This document shows positions 54,092 to 61,334 of a stretch of 64,000 nt of DNA, piece by piece. How positions within the stretch are numbered: the first letter of the stretch is position 1; every line of letters starts with the position of its first letter. This DNA is from Streptomyces sp. NA04227. GTDB taxonomy: Bacteria; Actinomycetota; Actinomycetes; Streptomycetales; Streptomycetaceae. The notes beneath the pieces are model-generated. The model searched no databases and had not been told where the DNA came from. It was given only the letters and a program-made list of their open reading frames with translations. Location of the stretch: positions 3,585,001 to 3,649,000 of the forward strand of contig NZ_CP054918.1 in assembly GCF_013364195.1 (NCBI RefSeq), in the 5' to 3' direction. Made by a program: the position numbers and the translations under genes.

Positions 54092-54173
54092 AGGGCCGGC
54101 CCCGCCCCATGACCGAAGTCAGTGGCTCCTGGAATCCTGCCTTCATCCGAGACAGCCACACCAGGAGCCATGC

Positions 54174-54590
54174 ATGGGAACGTGGGGGACCGGCCCGTTC
54201 GACAGCGACCTCGCCGCAGACTTCGTCGACGCACTTGAGGGACTCACCCACCAGCAGGTCATCGACGTGCTCGAGCGGGCATTCCAGAGAGTCACGAGCT
54301 CGGGAACACGCGTCGGCGGCGGAGACGGCGCCGAAGCCGTCGCAGCCGGCGCTCTCCTCGCCAGCACCATCCCGAACAGCCCCATCCTGATCAACCCCGA
54401 TGACGGTCCGAGGGAACCGCTGTCCGAACTACCGGCATCGCTCCGCGCGTCGGCCAGGCTCGCACTGGACCGGATACTCCAGGACGGCTCAGAAATGGCG
54501 ACGGGCTGGGTGGACAGTGCCGACGCCGTCCAGTGGCGCCGGGAAGTACAACAGATTCTCCAGGCGCTCGAAGCACCCGCTGATCACTAA
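54174..54590 (+). CDS. DUF4259 protein
   Basis: 138 residues. The opening MGTWGTGPFDSDLAADFVDA is the DUF4259 signature; AGALLAS and a helical end (QWRREVQQILQALE) follow. All-helical, cytoplasmic, unknown function; family members are often near toxin or immunity-like genes. AGGAG lies about 6 bases before the ATG. Same strand as the GlxA-like regulator but 82 bases later, probably independent. Confidence 0.85.
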   Translation: MGTWGTGPFDSDLAADFVDALEGLTHQQVIDVLERAFQRVTSSGTRVGGGDGAEAVAAGALLASTIPNSPILINPDDGPREPLSELPASLRASARLALDRILQDGSEMATGWVDSADAVQWRREVQQILQALEAPADH

Positions 54591-54686
54591 TCGTGACCGC
54601 GTCACGGAAAGGGAGCCAGAACCGTTCTCGTGAACAACCCACTCGGTGACGGTGAAAGAAGAGGACGACAAGCTTCGGAGCCCTGA

Positions 54687-55214
54687 TCACCCTCGTACAG
54701 GCTGGTAGTCCGCATGAGGCACCGCCAGCTTCCAGACAGCGGTGAAGGCGTCGCGGCACAATCTCGCCACCTCAGGGGCGGCGGTGACCTCTTCGTCATC
54801 GGGCGCCAGTTCACCGTCCCCGGCGAAGTGGTGGAAGACGACCACCTTGTCGTCCAGGAGCCAGAAGTCGTTCCCCGGGAGCGCCAGAGCCGAAGCCAAC
54901 CGGCGCGGCAGCCAACGGACTTGCTCTCCGGCTTCCACCGTGGGGAGTGTCAGGTGGTGCTCGAACTGGATGTAGTCGCTCAGCGGCTCGGACACAATCC
55001 GTGCTCGCTGGATCTCCACTCCTCTGCCCACCAGTTCACGCACAAGGGAGAGCCAAGGGCGGAGCTGCGGGTCGCTGGCATCCGGAGCATCACGGACTCC
55101 GTTCTGCCACGCCTCGAAACGCGGATCGGAACGCATGTAGCCGTCCCTCATCTCCAGGTGCCACGCAGAGCGCTCGCAACTCCGCAGTCGATCAAGGAGC
55201 GTCGGCTGCGTCAC
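54687..55214 (-). CDS. DUF6879 protein, copy 1
   Basis: 175 residues. SAWHLEMRDGYM, VGRGVEIQRARIVSEPLSDY, EQVRWLPRRLASALALPGND and WLLDDKVVVFHHFAGDGE are the DUF6879 pattern, and align residue by residue with the second copy at 57957-58469. Family members in Streptomyces sit beside HTH/DUF5753 regulators; no activity is known. The GTG start overlaps the small gene before it by 23 bases and has an excellent ribosome site, GGAGGTGAAGG. Last gene of the minus-strand array. Confidence 0.83.
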   Translation of the reverse strand: MTQPTLLDRLRSCERSAWHLEMRDGYMRSDPRFEAWQNGVRDAPDASDPQLRPWLSLVRELVGRGVEIQRARIVSEPLSDYIQFEHHLTLPTVEAGEQVRWLPRRLASALALPGNDFWLLDDKVVVFHHFAGDGELAPDDEEVTAAPEVARLCRDAFTAVWKLAVPHADYQPVRG

Positions 55215-55392
55215 CCTTCACCTCCGGAAAGAACTGCATCATTCGGCGGGGGAACTCGATCACGGTCTCGTGCCCCGGGGCGTGCATGTGAGGCATCCGA
55301 TCTTGGTCCAGCACTCTCCAGCCTTGCAGCAGGTAGTTGCCCGGTCTCGTCGTCCAGGAAAGAGGATCAGCCGTCCGCAACAGCGCGTGCAC
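55192..55392 (-). CDS. Small partner of DUF6879, copy 1, probably N-terminally shortened
   Basis: At most 66 residues. NYLLQGWRVLDQD and HAPGHETVIEFPRRMMQFFP match the second copy (DLLIQSYRATEQE, TNVPDHETIIRLPKVMLQYVP), but the first 20 residues of that copy (MNLKFLGIIPNTP) have no counterpart: upstream the frame runs into the end of the arginase-like gene, which it overlaps by 26 bases. The start could be GTG at 55392 or TTG at 55380. Either a shortened but used gene or a remnant kept for coupling to DUF6879. Confidence 0.5.
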   Translation of the reverse strand: MHALLRTADPLSWTTRPGNYLLQGWRVLDQDRMPHMHAPGHETVIEFPRRMMQFFPEVKGDAADAP

Positions 55393-56122
55393 GGCGGTAC
55401 AAGTCCCGTTTGAGGTCGGCCATCCGGAGCGGGTCGGGGCGCGGGTGCACCCACTTGTTCTGTGGGTGCACAGCGCGCGGGATGGGGGCGGCCTCCAGGA
55501 AGGCGGAGAAGTCGGCGTCGCACCATGGCGGGACCCAGGCGCCCGAGCGGCAGACGAAGACGAGGTCGAAGGCAGGCCCCGGATTGGTGCCGTCGTCGAT
55601 CCTCATGGTGACCGGCACGAGCGGATGCTCGGTGGGGTGCTCAAGGCTCTGCCGCCAGGGCGGGAACCGTACGTGCAGCTCGGCGCCGCCCCAGTGGTGG
55701 GCGAGCATCCAGTTCTCGCAGCGGATGCCGTCGCCGGACTGCTTCCACGCCTCGAACGACTCGTGGTTGACGCGGTATCCGGCATCGTGATGGGCGTCGT
55801 ACAGGTGTACCGACTGCCAGGCACCGTCACCGCCCAGGATGCTGGGCCAGAGCTGGCCCGCCCATGCGTTGCTGTCGGCAAACACAAGGACGGACCGGTC
55901 GGTGAAGGTGAACCGGTCCCAGAAACCCTCGGTGCCCTGGACGCCGGGGAGTTCGGCCGCCGCCTCGGTGAAGCCTGTGGCCCGCTTCTCCCAGATCACC
56001 TCGGTGTGGAACTCGTCCTCCCCGGCGACCGGCCACCCGTACAGCTCCGGATGGTCTCCTGGCGGGCCACCGGCGTCGGGAGTCGGGAAGAAATAGTCCC
56101 AGTCCACCACCAGAAGATGCAC
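55367..56122 (-). CDS. Arginase-like metal-binding protein
   Basis: 251 residues from the GTG at 56122, which has GGAGG 8 bases upstream. Begins MHLLVVDWDYFFP; the centre has SVHLYDAHHDAGYRVNHESF, where DAHHD is the ureohydrolase-type metal motif (D-x-H-x-D), followed by CENWMLAHHWGGAELHVRFP. A comparable ENW segment follows the D-x-H-x-D motif in UPF0489 proteins, a family that includes peptide arginases turning Arg into ornithine in ribosomal peptides. Catalysis is not shown. It is 99 bases downstream of a 45-residue peptide gene with a hairpin in between, and upstream of a DUF6879 module. Confidence 0.65.
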   Translation of the reverse strand: MHLLVVDWDYFFPTPDAGGPPGDHPELYGWPVAGEDEFHTEVIWEKRATGFTEAAAELPGVQGTEGFWDRFTFTDRSVLVFADSNAWAGQLWPSILGGDGAWQSVHLYDAHHDAGYRVNHESFEAWKQSGDGIRCENWMLAHHWGGAELHVRFPPWRQSLEHPTEHPLVPVTMRIDDGTNPGPAFDLVFVCRSGAWVPPWCDADFSAFLEAAPIPRAVHPQNKWVHPRPDPLRMADLKRDLYRRARAVADG

Positions 56123-56151
56123 GGCCGTTGCCTCCGATGTACCGTTCTGCG

Positions 56152-56186
56152 GCACGGCGCCCCCGCCATCATCGGGGGCGCCGTGC
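56152..56186 (-). terminator. 14-bp hairpin between peptide gene and arginase-like gene
   Basis: GCACGGCGCCCCCG (56152-56165) and CGGGGGCGCCGTGC (56173-56186) pair perfectly around a 7-base loop. No U-run follows on the minus strand. It could work as a partial terminator or as a 3' stabiliser that makes peptide mRNA more abundant than the downstream enzyme mRNA. Confidence 0.8.
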
Positions 56187-56221
56187 GTTGTGCGGATCAG
56201 GCAGTCACGGAACGGCGCGGC

Positions 56222-56359
56222 TCAGCCGCCGTGGCCGGGCGAGCCGGAGCCACCCTTGCCGTCTCCGTCTTCGATGTCCGTGTCGTCGCCGTCGCCGCCT
56301 CGGCGGCCGGGGCCGTTGCCGAACGCCGCCGGGACTCGGAGGGCTTCTTGAAGAGTCAC
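56222..56359 (-). CDS. Small Gly/Asp-rich peptide, candidate RiPP precursor
   Basis: 45 codons starting at a GTG with GGGAG 8 bases upstream. N-terminus MTLQEALRVPAAFGNGPGRR is leader-like (helical start, then a turn with two adjacent Arg); the rest is GGDGDDTDIEDGDGKGG and GSGSPGHGG, almost free of hydrophobic residues. It is too short and repetitive for a folded domain. It lies before a hairpin and an arginase-like gene. The adjacent Arg pair would suit an arginase acting on the peptide, but that is inference; a calcium-binding or acidic small protein is the alternative. Confidence 0.5.
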   Translation of the reverse strand: MTLQEALRVPAAFGNGPGRRGGDGDDTDIEDGDGKGGSGSPGHGG

Positions 56360-56513
56360 GTACTGGTCTCCCTTCTTCGACGGACCGGAGGAGTTCCGAT
56401 CCTTGGGTGGCCCGAGGTCCCGGCATGCCCGATGGAATGGAGATGTCAGGGCCTCGGACCTGGCCCCGCCACTGCCTGACCGAGGCGCGGGCATGAGCGG
56501 CGGGGAGTCGGTG

Positions 56514-56801
56514 TCAGCCGAAGCTCTCAGCGGGAACAACGGGGCTCGCGGGCGACCCGGCGACCGCATGAGCCTTTTCAGGGGACGACAGGCCGGCGAT
56601 CAACTGCATCGTCGAACCGATGCGGAACTCACCGATGCGCACGTAGGGCGTTCCCGAGGCGCTGACGAGTCCCCTGATCTGGCAGATCTCGTTCGGGGCC
56701 ACGCCCAACTCCCCCATGATTTCGCGCAACTTGTGCGCCATCGAGTCGGCAAGCTGCTGGGCGGCCGTGTAGTCCTCGACGGGCGCCGCCGGTCTATCCA
56801 C
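56514..56801 (-). CDS. Unrecognised 95-residue protein
   Basis: GTG start with GGGAGG 7 bases upstream; overlaps the stop of the 69-residue gene before it by 8 bases. Helical N-terminal half (AAQQLADSMAHKLREIMGEL), then APNEICQIRGLVSASGTPYV and RIGEFRIGSTMQLI, with a flexible Ala/Pro/Ser end. No known motif. The same-strand neighbours (CxxC protein, HTH regulator, peptide gene) suggest it belongs to the regulator-peptide cassette. Confidence 0.65.
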   Translation of the reverse strand: MDRPAAPVEDYTAAQQLADSMAHKLREIMGELGVAPNEICQIRGLVSASGTPYVRIGEFRIGSTMQLIAGLSSPEKAHAVAGSPASPVVPAESFG

Positions 56802-57003
56802 GCCGTGACCTCCCTCGGTGCCCCGCGTGATTGCGGAGTTCGATGTTGAGGTCTGTCACCTTCGATCCGTTACCGGCACTACGGGCCTCTGCCCGCTCTT
56901 CGACGAGGGCGCTGCACACCTCGCACCCCGGAACGGGGTCCGGGTCCGCCCTCGGCATGGGTAGCTCAACCGGATTTTCGGGATAGGTCAGAGGGTTCGT
57001 CAT
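56794..57003 (-). CDS. Small CxxC protein of the HTH/DUF5753 neighbourhood
   Basis: 69 residues starting MTNPLTYPENPVELPMPRAD; the segment PGCEVCSALVEERAEARSAG has a CxxC pair in a helix-turn context, and the end is basic. I recall similar short proteins next to HTH/DUF5753 regulators in Streptomyces, without known role. AGGGAC precedes the ATG at 57003. Overlaps the next gene by 8 bases, so co-translated with it. Confidence 0.65.
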   Translation of the reverse strand: MTNPLTYPENPVELPMPRADPDPVPGCEVCSALVEERAEARSAGNGSKVTDLNIELRNHAGHRGRSRRG

Positions 57004-57093
57004 GGGGCCGTCCCTTGCGACATCGGGGATGACGTCCAAGCTAGGGAAGGCTTGTGCTCAACTCCCAGCCGATTGCACGTGATTGCAGAACGA

Positions 57094-57942
57094 TCACCCG
57101 AGGGCGTTCATCGCGTCCGCGATGAGGGCCCTGGCCTTCGCGCCGTATGCCGCGTTCTCGGCCAGGTCGGCGAACGCGTCTGCGTACATCTTGATTTCGC
57201 TGGGCTGCGTGATCGTCAGATAGCCGGAAACCAGCTCCACGTTGACCCGCGCAGAGTCGTAGATCCAGAAGCCTTCCACTGGCATCCGGGTACGCCCGAG
57301 CCTCATCGGCAGCACGCCCAAACTGACGTTGGGCAGTGAACTCACTCTGAGCAAGTGCTCAAGCTGCTCAAGCTGGGTGTCCGTGTCACCAAGTCCGTTT
57401 TGCAGAACTGATTCCTCAACCAGGAACGCGAAGCGGCGGTTTCCTTCGTACATCACACGCTGGCGCTCCATCCGTACGGCTACGGCGTCGGCTACGTCGT
57501 CAATCTCAACTCGTCGCCGCTGAACCGTGCGAAGCACATTCTCCGTGTAGCCGTAAGTTTGGATCAGCCCCGGGATGAGCCACGAGGAGTACGAGCGGAA
57601 CCGTTGAGTGCGCTCGAAGAGCGGCAGGACAGACTCTTGAGCGCGTCGCAATCCGGTGCGCTCCATGCGGCGCCACTGAATCCACATACCTTCGACGGCC
57701 TTGAGCGACGCGATGAGATCGTCCGCTTGGTCTTCCACGCCGCACGCCGAGCACCAGGCTCGGACGTCCTGGGGGGATGGCGAGGTCTTGGCAGTGGAGA
57801 TCCGGGACACCTTCGAGGGGTGCCAGCCGCAGGCCTGAGCCAGTTGCTTTCCGTCCAGCCCGGCTTCCTCGCAGATCTCCCGAAGGCGATCGGCGAGGAC
57901 TTGCCTGGCAGCGCGGACGCTCGATGATTCCGAAGTTGCCAT
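57094..57942 (-). CDS. WhiJ-like HTH regulator with DUF5753 domain, copy A
   Basis: 282 residues. Cro/C1-type HTH LREICEEAGLDGKQLAQACG with WHPSKVSRIST, then DUF5753 (about 95-280): YSSWLIPGLIQTYGYTENVL, RQRVMYEGNRRFAFLVEESV, VSLGVLPMRLGRTRMPVEGF and a closing ADLAENAAYG. Proteins of this WhiJ/Scr1 class work with small DUF397 partners and control differentiation and antibiotic production. Starts 14 bases after the DUF6879 gene on the same strand, so they are one operon. The ATG at 57942 begins the similarity; no strong ribosome site. Confidence 0.87.
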   Translation of the reverse strand: MATSESSSVRAARQVLADRLREICEEAGLDGKQLAQACGWHPSKVSRISTAKTSPSPQDVRAWCSACGVEDQADDLIASLKAVEGMWIQWRRMERTGLRRAQESVLPLFERTQRFRSYSSWLIPGLIQTYGYTENVLRTVQRRRVEIDDVADAVAVRMERQRVMYEGNRRFAFLVEESVLQNGLGDTDTQLEQLEHLLRVSSLPNVSLGVLPMRLGRTRMPVEGFWIYDSARVNVELVSGYLTITQPSEIKMYADAFADLAENAAYGAKARALIADAMNALG

Positions 57943-57956
57943 GGCACGGAGGCCGA

Positions 57957-58469
57957 TCAGACCGGCTTGTACTCCTCGTGCGATGTGGCCCGTTCCCAGA
58001 CCGCTGCAAACGCTGATCCGACCAGAGCCACGACAGCCGGTTCGGTGCGCCATTCGTGCTCAATCACGGCTCCGTCACCGGAGAAGTACGTGAACAGCAC
58101 CGTGGAATCGTCAAACATCCACAGGTCGGTGCCTGGTAGCGCAATGTCCGCTGCCTTACGGCGGGGCAGCCAGCGCACAAGCTCGCCGGCTCTGATGTTC
58201 GCGAACGTCAGGTCGTACTCGTACCGGATGTAGTCGGTCACCGGCTCCGAAACGATCCGGGCGCGACGCATGCTCACGCCGCGACCAACCGTCTCGCTGA
58301 CTACGTCGTGCCACGACGTCCACCAGTCGGGCAGGCTGTCCGGCGTGTACCGGCGTCCGTCCTTCCAGGCGGCGAATTCCGGATCGTCCGGGGTGTAGAT
58401 GTCGCGCATTTCCAAGTGGACGGCGGAGCTACGAGCCTTGGCGAGACCCTCACGTACGGGGCTCTTCAC
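57957..58469 (-). CDS. DUF6879 protein, copy 2
   Basis: 170 residues with the same landmarks as copy 1: SSAVHLEMRDIY, VGRGVSMRRARIVSEPVTDY, GELVRWLPRRKAADIALPGTD and WMFDDSTVLFTYFSGDG. The GTG start overlaps the stop of the upstream 83-residue gene by 4 bases (GTGA). It lies between that small partner and a WhiJ-like regulator, so the three are one translationally linked unit. Function unknown; possibly a ligand-binding or signalling subunit of the regulator. Confidence 0.85.
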   Translation of the reverse strand: MKSPVREGLAKARSSAVHLEMRDIYTPDDPEFAAWKDGRRYTPDSLPDWWTSWHDVVSETVGRGVSMRRARIVSEPVTDYIRYEYDLTFANIRAGELVRWLPRRKAADIALPGTDLWMFDDSTVLFTYFSGDGAVIEHEWRTEPAVVALVGSAFAAVWERATSHEEYKPV

Positions 58470-58717
58470 TGCTGGTGGCCTCCTTCCGGTCGAGGGACGT
58501 ACTGGAGCATCACTTTGGGGAGCCTGATGATCGTTTCGTGATCAGGGACGTTGGTGGAATGACCGGGGATGGAACCGATCTCCTGACAAGCCTTCACCTC
58601 TTGCTCTGTCGCCCTGTACGACTGGATCAACAGGTCCCCGGTCTCCTCGTCCAGCCAAATGGTCGGGGAGTTGTCGGCCGGGGTGTTGGGGATGATGCCG
58701 AGGAACTTCAGGTTCAT
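58466..58717 (-). CDS. Small partner of DUF6879, copy 2
   Basis: 83 residues from the ATG at 58717, with GGAGG 5 bases upstream. MNLKFLGIIPNTPADNSPT, then IWLDEETGDLLIQSYRATEQ and PDHETIIRLPKVMLQYVP. Looks like a single small alpha/beta domain; no known motif. Its stop overlaps the DUF6879 start by 4 bases, and the same pair occurs at 54687-55392, so the two proteins probably form a complex. Confidence 0.75.
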   Translation of the reverse strand: MNLKFLGIIPNTPADNSPTIWLDEETGDLLIQSYRATEQEVKACQEIGSIPGHSTNVPDHETIIRLPKVMLQYVPRPEGGHQQ

Positions 58718-58894
58718 GATCGCCTCCGCCATCGGGTGGATTGCACCGGCGTGCACGACTCTCACCCACCCACTCCGCAGCGTCAAGGGTCAATTACAGT
58801 CGGCGATTGCGCGGGCGGCATCAACGCTGAAGGGCCAGGTCGTGCCGATCGCACGGGCACCTGGCCCTTCAACTCCACGTAGCGAGGCGGTCGT

Positions 58895-59146
58895 TCAGCC
58901 CTGGGTCGCGTACTCCACGAACTCCGACCAGGCGGCGGGGTGCACCGCGAGCCGCGGGCCCTGCTTGCGCTTGGAGTCGCGGATGTGGATGAGGGTGGGG
59001 CAGGTGGCTACTTCTACGCAGTCGTCGCCGTCGCCGCTGCTGTAGGTGGACTTGCGCCAGGAGAGGGCTACCTCGACGCAGTCACCGCTGCCGCTGCTGC
59101 TGTAACTGCTCTTGAACCACACCAGTTCGCTGCTGCTGCTCATCAT
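58895..59146 (-). CDS. DUF397 protein with doubled N-terminal motif
   Basis: 83 residues. DUF397 (BldB-like partner family) normally has one W-x-KSSYSSGxGxxCVEVA motif then IxVRDSK and AWxxF. Here the first motif occurs twice, WFKSSYSSSGSGDCVEVA and SWRKSTYSSGDGDDCVEVA, before the usual IHIRDSKRKQGP and PAAWSEFVEYA. The start codons are two adjacent ATG at the stop of the WhiJ-like gene (4-base overlap with the first); the second is better spaced from GGAG. Expected to bind the upstream WhiJ-like regulator. Confidence 0.85.
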   Translation of the reverse strand: MMSSSSELVWFKSSYSSSGSGDCVEVALSWRKSTYSSGDGDDCVEVATCPTLIHIRDSKRKQGPRLAVHPAAWSEFVEYATQG

Positions 59147-60054
59147 GCTCCTCGCATCTGCCGCAACAGGCTCAGGGAGTCATCGAACGAGAGAGCCTGT
59201 GAACGCATCCTGGCATACCGCATCTGGAGCACGCTGACCACTTTGGGGTCCGAGATGAACTGGCCGCTCTCCTGCCCCTCGGCATACGCGAACCACCTGT
59301 TGTCCTCGGTCTCAAGCAACTGCACGGGCCCATGCAGCCCCGCATGATGCTCCCGCACCACCGGCATGATCTGAAGCTCGATGTTGCGTCGCCCGGCGAG
59401 TTCGATGAGGTGGCCGACGAGTTCTCGGGTGACCTCCTCGCCTCCAGTACGGCGGAGCAGCACGTGCTCCTCCAGGATGAAGCTGTACGCCGTGTTCGGC
59501 CGCTCGTACAGGAGTTGTTGCCGTTCCTCCCGTGCCGCCAGCCGCGCATCGATCTCCTCGTCCTTCAGCGGCGGCAGTTGGTCGGCGAACAGCGCCCTCG
59601 CGTACGCCTCCGTCTGCAACAGCCCTGGGATGAGCCGGGATTCGTACGTGTAGAGCGTGATTGCCTCCCGCTCGTGATCCGCCCACACCCGGAACCAAGA
59701 CGCCAACCCCTTCCGCCGAGTCAGCGGCTTGGCCGCCGCCTTTAAGGTGCCGAAGGCGTCCAGCTCGGTCTCGCAGTTGTCCACGAGGCGGCGGGGCGGG
59801 AAGCGTCGGCCCTGTTCGACCGACCCGACAAAATGAGCCGAGTAGCCGATCTTGGGGGCGAGGGCCTCCTGGGTCAGACCGGCCCGTTTTCGGAAGCTCT
59901 TGAGGACTTCGCCGAAACTCTTGAGTCCTTCCGAGGGTTCCGGTTCGCTGGTCGTGGACTGAGTCATGGACTGGGCCGGGGACTGGGCTGCTGCGTCCGA
60001 GGACGTCACGGGTCTCTCCCGTCGCTCGTGCATCTGTTGCGCCAACGCGGCCAT
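59143..60054 (-). CDS. WhiJ-like HTH regulator with DUF5753 domain, copy B
   Basis: 303 residues. After a Ser/Gln/Thr-rich N-terminus comes a Cro/C1 HTH (LKSFRKRAGLTQEALAPKIG, FVGSVEQGRRFPPRR), then DUF5753 (about 115-300): SWFRVWADHEREAITLYTYE, SRLIPGLLQTEAYARALF, RPNTAYSFILEEHVLLRR, LQIMPVVREHHAGLHGPVQL. Partner of the DUF397 protein, whose start overlaps its stop. Divergent from an AbaA-like ATPase. Such WhiJ/DUF397/ATPase sets are repeated many times in Streptomyces genomes and affect aerial growth and secondary metabolism. Start unsure; several Met lie in the N-terminal tail. Confidence 0.88.
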   Translation of the reverse strand: MAALAQQMHERRERPVTSSDAAAQSPAQSMTQSTTSEPEPSEGLKSFGEVLKSFRKRAGLTQEALAPKIGYSAHFVGSVEQGRRFPPRRLVDNCETELDAFGTLKAAAKPLTRRKGLASWFRVWADHEREAITLYTYESRLIPGLLQTEAYARALFADQLPPLKDEEIDARLAAREERQQLLYERPNTAYSFILEEHVLLRRTGGEEVTRELVGHLIELAGRRNIELQIMPVVREHHAGLHGPVQLLETEDNRWFAYAEGQESGQFISDPKVVSVLQMRYARMRSQALSFDDSLSLLRQMRGA

Positions 60055-60160
60055 GCTTACGCTGAGTTATGCGTACTGTCCACCCTTCGCACCCGTACAA
60101 ACACGCAGCGTACGAGTTCTGCCCGTGGTGCCGTGCGAAGTCGCAGGCCACCGTGGCCGC

Positions 60161-60640
60161 ATGCCAGTCGATGCCCAAACCCCCACGTTCGCACGCGAGT
60201 TCACGCAGCGTTTCCGTTCCACGGCGCGTGGCGCCCGGCTCGCGCGGCGGCTGACCGTACAACGTCTCGACGCCTGGGGCGTTCCCGAGACCTCCGAGCT
60301 GTCCCAGGCCGCCGCCCTCGTCGTCGCCGAGCTGGCGGCGAACGCCGCGACCCACGGGCGCGTGCCGGGGCGGGACTTCGCGCTGCGAGTCGCCCTGGAC
60401 AGGGCCGAGTTGCGCGTCGAGGTCAGCGACACGCGCGGCGAGCGCACCGTCCCGACGGACACCGCCGCCCCACCGCCACCAGACCTCGCCACCTCCCCGC
60501 CGCCGGACGCCACCCCCGCTCCGTCCGCCGTACTCCAGGAGTCCGGGCGGGGACTGCTGCTCGTCGCGGCGCTCGCCCGGGAATGGGGTGTGACATCCCG
60601 CACGATCGGCAAAACCGTGTGGGCGGTATTGGCGACATAG
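60161..60640 (+). CDS. AbaA/RsbW-like ATP-binding protein
   Basis: 159 residues, HATPase_c_2 (anti-sigma/serine-kinase) fold. N-box VVAELAANAATHG, G1-box LRVEVSDTRGE, G2-box ESGRGLLLVAALAREWGV. A Pro-rich loop (PPPPDLATSPPPDATPAPS) is inserted between G1 and G2, where the ATP lid lies. The ATG at 60161 has only a weak ribosome site. Divergent from the WhiJ-like/DUF397 pair; together they form the typical abaA-type locus. Confidence 0.87.
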   Translation: MPVDAQTPTFAREFTQRFRSTARGARLARRLTVQRLDAWGVPETSELSQAAALVVAELAANAATHGRVPGRDFALRVALDRAELRVEVSDTRGERTVPTDTAAPPPPDLATSPPPDATPAPSAVLQESGRGLLLVAALAREWGVTSRTIGKTVWAVLAT

Positions 60641-60814
60641 GGGGCGCACGCGGGAGGCGCATACGTCACACACAGGGCGCGCGCGGGGCCACGTGTGGTG
60701 AAAAAGATAAAGAGGTTGTCAGGTTTTCACTGTCCTGGCGGAGCGTTTCCGGCCGAATTCATCCGAACACGCACGCTTTCCCGCCACCCCGTGTGACCTG
60801 GGCTTATTTCCTTC

Positions 60815-60842
60815 TTGTTACCTGCACGGGCTCTACTAGAGT
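60815..60842 (+). promoter_or_regulatory. Candidate promoter in the gap before the secreted protein
   Basis: TTGTTA (60815-60820) and TAGAGT (60837-60842), 16 bases apart, in an AT-richer stretch of the 328-base gap 60641-60968. A short hairpin CACTGCC/GGCAGTG (60908-60926) follows in the leader. Nothing else is seen in this gap. Confidence 0.45.
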
Positions 60843-60968
60843 GCAACTGGGCGTTAACACAACCGACGATGACGCGGGTTACCTTCGCAGTACAGCGATA
60901 CGTGGACCACTGCCTTTCCGGCAGTGCTGTTCCCGTACCCCAAACCGTCGACGAGAAGGAGGCAGTCC

Positions 60969-61334
60969 GTGGCGCGCAATCCGCACACCCGCGTCCTTCT
61001 CGTCGTGGCCGCCGTGCTGGCTTTCGTCCTGCAGACGTTCGGCGCGGGCTCCACGGCCTTCGGTGCGCACCTCGGCCACGAGACACACAAGCGGTCGACC
61101 ACCTCGTCGAGCGGGCCCAGTACACCGGAGAAGGAATCGGAGAAGCTTCCCGGCGCGCGTATCGCCGCGCTGGGTGCGGTCGCGAGCTCGCGCAGCGACG
61201 ACCCCGGCGCGGTTCCGCGCACCGGCGGTCCCGGGTTCCGGTACGTGTCCACGCAGAACGCCGAAGCGGCCCGCCCGGCCGCACGGCACCCCGAACGCCC
61301 CTGCATCACCGCCCTTCAAGTGTTCCGCTGTTAG
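60969..61334 (+). CDS. Small exported or membrane-anchored protein
   Basis: 121 residues. GTG at 60969 with AAGGAGG 6 bases upstream, then basic NPHTR and a hydrophobic run VLLVVAAVLAFVLQTFGAG: signal peptide or N-terminal anchor. The rest is polar and Ser/Pro/Arg-rich (KRSTTSSSGPSTPEKESEK, GGPGFRYVSTQNAEAARPAA), with a final Cys, and looks disordered. I do not recognise it. Not obviously linked to the carbonic anhydrase 570 bases downstream. Confidence 0.65.
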   Translation: MARNPHTRVLLVVAAVLAFVLQTFGAGSTAFGAHLGHETHKRSTTSSSGPSTPEKESEKLPGARIAALGAVASSRSDDPGAVPRTGGPGFRYVSTQNAEAARPAARHPERPCITALQVFRC

